The translations under genes were made by a program, and so were the position numbers. Positions 17,688 through 24,652 of a stretch of 64,000 nt of DNA are shown piece after piece (positions within the stretch are counted from its first letter, which is position 1; each line of letters begins with the position of its first letter). A model generated the notes under the pieces. That model worked only from the letters and a program-made list of their open reading frames with translations. It did no database searches and had not been told where the DNA came from. The DNA comes from an uncultured Roseovarius sp. (GTDB taxonomy: Bacteria; Pseudomonadota; Alphaproteobacteria; Rhodobacterales; Rhodobacteraceae): positions 1,912,366 through 1,976,365 of the forward strand of contig OX638333.1 of the NCBI GenBank assembly GCA_951812895.1. The letters are read 5' to 3'.

Positions 17688-18938
17688 ATGCGATATTCAG
17701 CTTTCAGGGTGCTCCGCGAAGGCCTGACCGGCAACAAAGGCTGGAAAGCCGCCTGGCGTGAGCCGGATCCGAAGCCGGAATATGATATTGTGATCATCGG
17801 TGCCGGCGGCCACGGTTTGGCTACGGCCTACTACCTGGCCAAGGAATTTGGTATGCGCAATATCGCCGTGGTCGAAAAAGGCTGGCTGGGATCCGGTAAT
17901 ATCGGGCGGAACACAACGATTATCCGTTCTAATTATATGCTGCCGGGTAACGAGCATTTCTATGAATTCAGTATGAAGCTTTGGGAAAATCTGGAGCAGG
18001 ATACGAATTATAACTCGATGGTATCGCAGCGTTCGATTTTGAACCTGTTTCACACAGATGGGCAACGGGATGCGTTCGTACGTCGGGGCAACGCGATGTT
18101 CCTAGCTGGTGCGGATGCTGAGCTGGCCGATGAAGCGCAGTTGCGTCGGGAATTGCCGTTCCTGAACTTTGACAATGCCCGGTTCCCTATCAAGGGCGGA
18201 CTCTATCAACGACGTGGTGGCACCGCGCGGCATGACGCTGTGGCCTGGGGCTATGCAAGAGGTGCAGACAGCCGCGGGGTTGATATCCTGCAGAACTGTG
18301 AAGTCACCGGGATTGATATTGAAGATGGCAAGGTGCGCGGTGTTCAAACTGCGCGTGGTCCGATCCGGGCGCGCAAAGTGGCGATGTGTGTTGCCGGATC
18401 ATCAGGCCGGGTTGCTGCGATGGCGGGGATGCGATTGCCAATCGAATCTCATGTTCTTCAGGCCTTCGTCAGCGAAGGGTTAAAACCCGTTCTCCCTGGG
18501 GTGATAACCTTTGGCGCGGGCCATTTTTACGTCAGCCAGTCGGACAAAGGCGGATTGGTTTTTGGTGGCGATATTGACGGCTACAACACCTATGCACAAC
18601 GTGGCAATTTGCCGGTGGTCGAGGATGTGTCCGAAGGTGGCATGGCGATTATGCCGATGATTGGCCGCGCACGCCTGTTGCGAAGCTGGGGCGGTGTGAT
18701 GGACATGTCGATGGATGGCAGTCCGTTCATCGATAAAACCGGTATTGATGGCCTCTATTTCAACGGCGGCTGGTGCTATGGCGGGTTCAAGGCGACACCG
18801 GCGTCGGGATATTGCTATGCGCATTTGTTGGCCAAGGATGAACCTCATCCGGTGGCCACCGAGATGCGTCTTGACCGGTTCAAACGCGGACATCTGATCG
18901 ACGAAAAAGGGCAGGGCAACCAGCCCAACCTGCATTGA
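17688..18938 (+). CDS. soxB: heterotetrameric sarcosine oxidase, beta subunit
   Basis: 416 aa from ATG 17688; a TTG 30 bases upstream is in frame but has no support. The FAD-binding motif is VIIGAGGHGLATAYYL at about 36-50, followed by WLGSGNIGRNTTIIRSNY, typical of this subunit. ARHDAVAWGYAR contains His182, the likely site of covalent FMN attachment by alignment in memory with the KHDHVAW motif of other beta subunits. The complex oxidises sarcosine to glycine with transfer of the methyl carbon to tetrahydrofolate or release as formaldehyde, yielding H2O2. First gene of soxBDAG. Confidence 0.97.
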   Translation: MRYSAFRVLREGLTGNKGWKAAWREPDPKPEYDIVIIGAGGHGLATAYYLAKEFGMRNIAVVEKGWLGSGNIGRNTTIIRSNYMLPGNEHFYEFSMKLWENLEQDTNYNSMVSQRSILNLFHTDGQRDAFVRRGNAMFLAGADAELADEAQLRRELPFLNFDNARFPIKGGLYQRRGGTARHDAVAWGYARGADSRGVDILQNCEVTGIDIEDGKVRGVQTARGPIRARKVAMCVAGSSGRVAAMAGMRLPIESHVLQAFVSEGLKPVLPGVITFGAGHFYVSQSDKGGLVFGGDIDGYNTYAQRGNLPVVEDVSEGGMAIMPMIGRARLLRSWGGVMDMSMDGSPFIDKTGIDGLYFNGGWCYGGFKATPASGYCYAHLLAKDEPHPVATEMRLDRFKRGHLIDEKGQGNQPNLH

Positions 18939-18951
18939 GGAGGACAAGGAT

Positions 18952-19236
18952 ATGATCATCAATCACCCACTGCTTGGCCCTCGCGATGCGGCTGAGTTTA
19001 TTTATCTGGGCGACGCCTGTCTAATTGATCGACCTGATTGGCAGGCCGAAGATGCCGCCGAGCAATTCTATGAATATGGCTATCTGCGCGACAACCCGGC
19101 GGGCGAGCATCAGGAGCTTTGGTATCATGAACAGGGCGACCGGTCCTGGTTGGTTGTGACACGCGATACGCTGAGTCATAAGATTACAAAGGTGGAGCTG
19201 GCCCGGGATGTGGCCGTTGCACGGGGACGGGGCTGA
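18952..19236 (+). CDS. soxD: sarcosine oxidase delta subunit lacking the usual zinc cysteines
   Basis: 94 aa, 13 bp after soxB and overlapping soxA by one base (TGATG). The fold-level match is clear: GPRD near the N-terminus, a W-x-H near residue 59, and RDTLSH. In characterised delta subunits zinc is held by Cys6, Cys9, His59 and Cys63. Here the same places read His5, Leu8, His59 and Asp63; the only cysteine is Cys23. The zinc site is therefore absent or altered. The position in the operon leaves no doubt about identity. Confidence 0.93.
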   Translation: MIINHPLLGPRDAAEFIYLGDACLIDRPDWQAEDAAEQFYEYGYLRDNPAGEHQELWYHEQGDRSWLVVTRDTLSHKITKVELARDVAVARGRG

Positions 19237-22184
19237 TGAGTCAGGTAAACAGGATAGAAGGCGGTCTGATCGACCGTTCAAAGACGCTAAGCTTTACCTT
19301 CAATGGCAAGGCGATGCAGGGGCATCCGGGCGATACACTGGCATCGGCGTTGCTGGCCAACGGTCAAACGCTGGTAGGGCGCTCGTTTAAATATCACCGC
19401 CCGCGCGGGATCTTCACCTCTGGTTCGGAAGAGCCGAATGCGTTGGTTCAACTTCGCACCGGTGCCCATCAGGAGCCCAACACGCGGGCCACGGTCGCCG
19501 AGCTGTTTGACGGTCTGAATGCCACCAGCCAGAACCATCGCGGATCGCTAGAGTTTGACATGATGGCGATGACCGACTTTGTCTCGCCCTTCTTGTCGGC
19601 TGGATTTTACTACAAGACTTTCATGTGGCCCAAGGCCTTCTGGGAGAAATTCTATGAACCGGTGATCCGGTCCTCTGCCGGTCTCGGCCGTTTGTCGATG
19701 CAGGAAGACCCGGACATCTACGACAAAGGGTTCCTGCATTGTGATTTGCTGGTCATTGGGGCCGGGCCTGCGGGGCTGTCAGCCGCACTTGCCGCCGGAC
19801 GCAGCGGTGCCCGGGTCATACTGGCGGATGAGGATTTTGCGCCGGGCGGACGGCTGAACGCTGAGACACTGGAAGTGGACGGAATGGCCGGGGCCGATTG
19901 GGCCACACAGGCCATCGATGAGCTGAGCGCGATGGACAATGTGCGGGTGATGACCCGGAGCACGGTTTATGGCGCATATGACCATGGCATTTACGGCGTG
20001 TTGGAGCGGTGCACAGACCACCTTGCCTCATCAAATGGCAAACCACGCCAGATTTTGTGGCGGGTTTATTCCAAGCGCGCGGTTCTGGCGGCGGGCGCAA
20101 CCGAGCGGCCGATTGCCTTTGGCAACAATGATCGGCCGGGTGTGATGCTCGCCGGTGCGGTGCGGGACTATGCCAACCGGTATGGTGTCACACCGGGCCA
20201 ACAGGTAGCGGTGTTTACCAATAATGACGATGGTTGGCGCACGGCGGCGGATCTGGCGGCAAAAGGCGTACAGGTTTCTGCGATCATTGATAGCCGAGAC
20301 GCGCCGGCAGTTTGTGATGTGCCGGGCGCGCGGCATGTGCGGAACGCTGCTGTTGTGGACACGGTTGGTCGTAAGGGCCTGAAGTCAGTGACATTGACCG
20401 ACGGACAGGTGATTCCGGTGGATTGTCTGGCTGTATCGGGTGGATGGAATCCGAATGTGCATCTGACTTGCCATCAGCGGGGTCGGCCAACATGGGATGA
20501 TGACCTAAGTGCGTTTGTGCCGGGCGGCGAACTGCCGGTTGGTATGGCTGTCGCTGGTGCCGCGAACGGGGCAATGACATTGGGCGCGGCATTGCAATCG
20601 GGTCGGGATGTGGCGAATGCACAGGTCAAGGATCTGGGTTTTACCGCGTCGCGTAAAGCTGCACCCAAGGCCGAGGATGAGCCACGGGAATGCGCGGCAT
20701 TCTGGCATGTGAAAGAAAGCAAAAAGCGCGCGTGGCTGGACCAGCAGAACGATGTGACAGTCAAGGATGTGAAGTTGTCCCATACCGAGGGGTATCGGTC
20801 TGTTGAGTTGCTCAAGCGGTACACAACGCTTGGCATGGCAACCGATCAGGGCAAGACAGCGAACATTCCGGCGCTGGCGATCATGGCCGAATGCACCGGC
20901 AAAACAATCCCGGAAACCGGCACAACAATTTTCCGCCCGCCCTATACGCCTGTTCCTCTGGGTGCGCTTGGTGGTCGTGCGCGGGGCAAGGATTTCCGCC
21001 CTTACCGACTGACCCCCAGCCACAAATGGGCAGAAGAAAACGGCGCCAGCTTTGTCACGGTTGGCAACTGGATGCGGGCCGAATGGTATACGCGGCCCGG
21101 TGAAAAGGGCTGGCGTGACAGTGTGGACCGCGAAGCGAAAAACACCCGCGAGTCTGTAGGCATCTGTGATGTGACCACACTTGGCAAGATTGACGTTAAG
21201 GGCAAGGATGCCGGTGAGTTCCTGAACAAAGTCTATTCCAACACCTTCTCGACCCTTGCAGTGGGCAAGGTTCGCTATGGCCTTATGCTGCGCGAGGATG
21301 GTATTTGTTACGACGATGGCACGACCGCACGTATGGGTGAAAACCACTATGTGATGACAACCACCACCGCGAACGCGGTTCTGGTGTTCCGCCGGATGGA
21401 GTTTGCCCGTCAGTGCCTGTGGCCTGACCTGGACGTGCATCTGATTTCGACCACCGATGGATGGGCCCAGTTTGCGGTTGCAGGCCCCAATTCACGCAAC
21501 TTGTTGCGCAAGGTTGTGGATGAAGAGCATGACATTTCGAACGAGGCCTTTCCGTTCATGGGCTGTGGTGAAATCACGGTGTGTGGCGGGATGCCTGCGC
21601 GGTTGTTCCGTATCTCGTTCTCGGGCGAGCTTGCCTTTGAAATTGCGGTTCCTGCACGATACGGCAATTCAATGATGGGTGTGCTGAATGAGGCCGGTAA
21701 GGAGTTCAATGTGGCCCCATATGGCACCGAAGCACTGGGTGTGATGCGGATTGAAAAAGGTCATGCCACTGCAAACGAACTGAACGGTCAGACCACGGCG
21801 CACAATATTGGCCTGGGTAAAATGGTCAGCCAAAAGAAAGAATGCATTGGCAATGTATTGTCGCAGCGCGAGGAGTTGATCCGCGACGATGATATCCGCC
21901 TGATGGGCTTCCATCCGGTGGATCGCAATGAAAAGCTGATCGCCGGTTCGCATTTCATTACCAAAGGTGAAGATGCGATCATGGATAATGATCAGGGCTG
22001 GATGACATCCGTGGCGTTTAGCCCGAACCTTGGACATTCCGTAGGTCTGGGTTTCATCAAGCGCGGTCATGAGCGCAAAGGTGAGATCGTGCGTGCCGTG
22101 AGCCCTGTGCATGGCAAGGAAATTGAGGTCGAGATTGTATCGGCCCATATGATTGATCCGGAAGGGGAGCGTCTCCGTGCCTGA
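19236..22184 (+). CDS. soxA: sarcosine oxidase alpha subunit
   Basis: 982 aa, slightly shorter than the roughly 1000 usual. The N-terminal ferredoxin-like part has GHPGDTLASALLANG and GRSFKYHRPRGIFTSGSEEPNA; an FAD/NAD(H) Rossmann domain begins at about 168 (LLVIGAGPAGLSAALAAGRS); a second nucleotide site lies near 300 (VLAAGATERPIAFGNNDRPG). The last 370 residues are a GcvT-like aminomethyl-folate domain (KIDVKGKDAGEFLNKVYSN; IEKGHATANELNGQT). The GcvT part accepts the methylene group on tetrahydrofolate. Starts with ATG overlapping the soxD stop. Confidence 0.97.
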   Translation: MSQVNRIEGGLIDRSKTLSFTFNGKAMQGHPGDTLASALLANGQTLVGRSFKYHRPRGIFTSGSEEPNALVQLRTGAHQEPNTRATVAELFDGLNATSQNHRGSLEFDMMAMTDFVSPFLSAGFYYKTFMWPKAFWEKFYEPVIRSSAGLGRLSMQEDPDIYDKGFLHCDLLVIGAGPAGLSAALAAGRSGARVILADEDFAPGGRLNAETLEVDGMAGADWATQAIDELSAMDNVRVMTRSTVYGAYDHGIYGVLERCTDHLASSNGKPRQILWRVYSKRAVLAAGATERPIAFGNNDRPGVMLAGAVRDYANRYGVTPGQQVAVFTNNDDGWRTAADLAAKGVQVSAIIDSRDAPAVCDVPGARHVRNAAVVDTVGRKGLKSVTLTDGQVIPVDCLAVSGGWNPNVHLTCHQRGRPTWDDDLSAFVPGGELPVGMAVAGAANGAMTLGAALQSGRDVANAQVKDLGFTASRKAAPKAEDEPRECAAFWHVKESKKRAWLDQQNDVTVKDVKLSHTEGYRSVELLKRYTTLGMATDQGKTANIPALAIMAECTGKTIPETGTTIFRPPYTPVPLGALGGRARGKDFRPYRLTPSHKWAEENGASFVTVGNWMRAEWYTRPGEKGWRDSVDREAKNTRESVGICDVTTLGKIDVKGKDAGEFLNKVYSNTFSTLAVGKVRYGLMLREDGICYDDGTTARMGENHYVMTTTTANAVLVFRRMEFARQCLWPDLDVHLISTTDGWAQFAVAGPNSRNLLRKVVDEEHDISNEAFPFMGCGEITVCGGMPARLFRISFSGELAFEIAVPARYGNSMMGVLNEAGKEFNVAPYGTEALGVMRIEKGHATANELNGQTTAHNIGLGKMVSQKKECIGNVLSQREELIRDDDIRLMGFHPVDRNEKLIAGSHFITKGEDAIMDNDQGWMTSVAFSPNLGHSVGLGFIKRGHERKGEIVRAVSPVHGKEIEVEIVSAHMIDPEGERLRA

Positions 22185-22743
22185 ATATACTCTCATCTCT
22201 GCCCCGCCATTGGCCGGGTATGACAAAGACTTTACTGGTGCTGCGCTGAAAGCGCCTGGGGATCTTGCCATCGTGGCTGTTGCACTGCCGTTAAAAGGCG
22301 AAGCGGCTGCAAAAAAGGCGATCAAGGCGGCCTATGGCAAGGCCCTGCCGGAGCCGGGAAAATCGGTTGCGTCCAAAGATGGGGCACGGCTGGTCAGGTT
22401 GGGACAGGATGCGGCGTTTGTCATCTTTACCCACGCGACCCCAGATGCAGAGGCTGTTGTGGGCGGGAAACTGAAAGACACAGTTTACGTCACCGACCAG
22501 ACCGATGTTTGGACAGGGCTGGAGATTTCCGGGCCAAACGCGCGCACAGCGCTTGAGAGGATTTGCCCTCTGGATCTGCATCCAGCCGCGTTTGCGGTCG
22601 ACGATGCCTATCGCACGGTAATGGAACATCTTGGTGTTTTGATCATCCGCACAGGTGAAGATGCATATTTGCTGTTGTCTGCCAGTTCATCGGCAAATTC
22701 GTTTCTGCACGCGGTAGAAACGTCAATTACGAATGTCAGTTAA
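22177..22743 (+). CDS. soxG: sarcosine oxidase gamma subunit
   Basis: 188 aa from GTG 22177, which follows GGGGAG by seven bases and overlaps the soxA stop by eight bases; a TTG at 22153 would only add residues encoded by the ribosome site. The protein is a small GcvT-like paralogue (LVRLGQDAAFVIF; GLEISGPNARTALERICPLDLHPAAF). Gamma packs on alpha in the heterotetramer. Last structural gene of soxBDAG; no purU, folD or glyA follows, unlike many soxBDAG clusters. Confidence 0.95.
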   Translation: MPEYTLISAPPLAGYDKDFTGAALKAPGDLAIVAVALPLKGEAAAKKAIKAAYGKALPEPGKSVASKDGARLVRLGQDAAFVIFTHATPDAEAVVGGKLKDTVYVTDQTDVWTGLEISGPNARTALERICPLDLHPAAFAVDDAYRTVMEHLGVLIIRTGEDAYLLLSASSSANSFLHAVETSITNVS

Positions 22744-22798
22744 AGGATAACCACGCGGATTTCAGGGCTCCGCAAAGCGAAGAAAAGGAAGACTACCC

Positions 22799-23794
22799 AT
22801 GTTTTTGGAAAGCTTCGAGCCCGCCCGGTCCGCCGTTCCTGTGCCCCTGCAGGCAAGGCGCAGCCTGTCAGGAGAGTTTGTTTTTGTCTCACAGGACGAC
22901 AGTGTCGCCTTTACCGCCGAGGCATGCATTGATGTGCTGCGATCTGCCAATCGACTGATCGGCGATGGTGCTTATGATTGGGTGCATTTGCGTGGCGAAG
23001 AGGCGCTGCGCAATGAGGGCGTAATTTGCGGACCCGATCAAACTCTGGTTCTGATTGGCGGAACCGAACAGGCGTGGCGTCCGTCGCAGGAAAATCTGAA
23101 ACTGTTGCGATCCGCTATTCGCAATGCGGCAAGGGTTTGTGTTGTGGGGTCTGCGGTGTTTGTACCGATGACAACCGGTGTTTTGGGTGCCAAGCGCCTG
23201 GCCGTGCATCCAAATTTCCGCCCCGGCGTGATTGAGACCTGCAGCGGTGTTGAGCTGCACGAGGGTGCGACCTGTCATCACAAGGCGATGAGCAGTGCAA
23301 CAGGACCAGCATCGGCGATGCGCATGATGGTCGAACTGGTCGGCGCGCGTGATGGAGAGTTCACCCGGATCGCATTGTCCCGGTATCTGGGCCTGAGCGA
23401 GCCGGAAGAGGAATTTTCGTCAGGCGAATTCTGGCGGTACAAGCGGATGGCGCAGGGTGACGAGGTGATCTGTGATGCATTGCAGATCATGCTGGACCAT
23501 CTGGAAGACACCCTGACGGTTGGGCAAATCGCTGATATCCTTGATGTTTCTCCCCGAAAGTTAGAGCGTGGGTTCAGCGACAGGTTGGGCCAGACACCAT
23601 TGAAAGTATATCGCGAGCTGCGGTTGGAGCGGGCGCACAGATTGTTGGCGCAAACATCGATGCCAGTGGGCGAAGTTTCGGTTGCCTGTGGATTTTCCAA
23701 CGTCACACTGATGAAAAAATGGTTTCATCTCAAATATGGTGAGCTGCCCTATGACGTGCGGCGCCATGCCTTTGCCGGGGGTTATGCGGCTTAG
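22799..23794 (+). CDS. second GlxA-type AraC regulator, downstream of soxG
   Basis: 331 aa, AAGGAAG before the ATG. The N-terminal 200 residues are a degenerate DJ-1/PfpI-like domain (VFVSQDDSVAFTAEACIDVLRSANRL). The C-terminal 100 residues carry two AraC helix-turn-helix motifs (VGQIADILDVSPRKLERGFS and VGEVSVACGFSNVTLMKKWF) and the conserved FHLKYGELPYDVR. It sits 56 bp after soxG in the same direction and is likely to be co-transcribed or nearly so. With the divergent regulator at 16642 it gives the sox operon two candidate regulators of one family. Confidence 0.9.
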   Translation: MFLESFEPARSAVPVPLQARRSLSGEFVFVSQDDSVAFTAEACIDVLRSANRLIGDGAYDWVHLRGEEALRNEGVICGPDQTLVLIGGTEQAWRPSQENLKLLRSAIRNAARVCVVGSAVFVPMTTGVLGAKRLAVHPNFRPGVIETCSGVELHEGATCHHKAMSSATGPASAMRMMVELVGARDGEFTRIALSRYLGLSEPEEEFSSGEFWRYKRMAQGDEVICDALQIMLDHLEDTLTVGQIADILDVSPRKLERGFSDRLGQTPLKVYRELRLERAHRLLAQTSMPVGEVSVACGFSNVTLMKKWFHLKYGELPYDVRRHAFAGGYAA

Positions 23795-23835
23795 TCGGAT
23801 TTGACCGGGGGCAGTTGGTTTGCCATCCTGAAACA

Positions 23836-24606
23836 ATGATCCGTGGCGTTTTATTAGATTTGGCTGGTGTGCTTTATGACGGGGCGCATGTGGTGCCGGG
23901 GTCTGTGGCTGCTGTGAAACAGTTGCGCGATGCGGGCCTGCCGCTTCGGTTTGTTACGAATTCCACCCGTGCATCGCGGCGTGTTCTGCTGAACCGGTTG
24001 CGTGGTTTTGGCTTTGATGTTTCTGAAAACGAATTGTTTACACCTGCATCTGCTGCCTGTGCGGTGTTGGAACAGCGCAATCTGTCCGCGCATCTGTTAA
24101 TCCATCCCGATCTGGCCGAGGATTTTGCGGATGTTTCATGCACTGGTGATGGAACGGCAGTGGTTGTTGGGGATGCCGGAGAGTTTTTTACGTTTGACGC
24201 GCTAAATACTGCCTGTCGGGAACTGCTGAATGGTGCTGAACTTTTTGCTTTGGCGACCAATCGCGTTTTTTTGGACAGCGACGGGGAGCTGAGCATAGAT
24301 GCAGGCGCATTCATTGCGGCACTGAAATATGCCACAGGCAAGAAGCCGGTTGTTCTGGGTAAGCCCGCGCCGGGATTTTTCGGCGCGGCATTGGCGAGTA
24401 TGGAGGTTGCAGCACAAGACGCGGTGATGGTTGGGGACGATGTAGAGTCCGATGTCGCGGGTGCGTTGCGTGCCGGACTGGGGCAGGCGGTACTGGTGAA
24501 GACCGGAAAGTACCGGCAGGACGATGAAATGCGTACGGCACCTGAACCCAGCTATTTGGCCGCAGATCTAGAGGATGCGGTGAGTTGGCTGTTACATAAA
24601 AAGTAA
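23836..24606 (+). CDS. LHPP-like HAD hydrolase (HAD-IIA subfamily)
   Basis: 256 aa from ATG 23836 (MIRGVLLDLAGVLYDG); an earlier in-frame start at 23815 adds seven residues without support. Motif I reads DLAGVLYDG: the nucleophile Asp is followed at +2 by Ala, not Asp. The same departure occurs in the LHPP type of HAD-IIA proteins, whose motif is DISGVLYDS; mammalian LHPP removes phosphate from phospholysine, phosphohistidine and pyrophosphate. Motif II is FVTNSTRAS, motif III-IV GKPAPGFFGAAL and MVGDDVESDVAGA. Bacterial substrate unknown. A terminator follows. Confidence 0.85.
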   Translation: MIRGVLLDLAGVLYDGAHVVPGSVAAVKQLRDAGLPLRFVTNSTRASRRVLLNRLRGFGFDVSENELFTPASAACAVLEQRNLSAHLLIHPDLAEDFADVSCTGDGTAVVVGDAGEFFTFDALNTACRELLNGAELFALATNRVFLDSDGELSIDAGAFIAALKYATGKKPVVLGKPAPGFFGAALASMEVAAQDAVMVGDDVESDVAGALRAGLGQAVLVKTGKYRQDDEMRTAPEPSYLAADLEDAVSWLLHKK

Positions 24607-24633
24607 AATCCCCGGAGCATGTCCGGGGGTTTT
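24605..24633. terminator. bidirectional intrinsic terminator
   Basis: CCCCGGA (24610-24616) pairs with TCCGGGG (24622-24628); TTTT follows on the plus strand and ATTTT on the minus strand. It serves both the HAD gene and the convergent acidic-protein gene. Confidence 0.85.
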
Positions 24634-24652
24634 ACTGAATAATTACAGTTGG

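Noticed and set aside
20505-21440. 311-codon antisense frame within soxA
   Set aside because: Opposite to a certain gene; long antisense frames are common in GC-rich codon usage.
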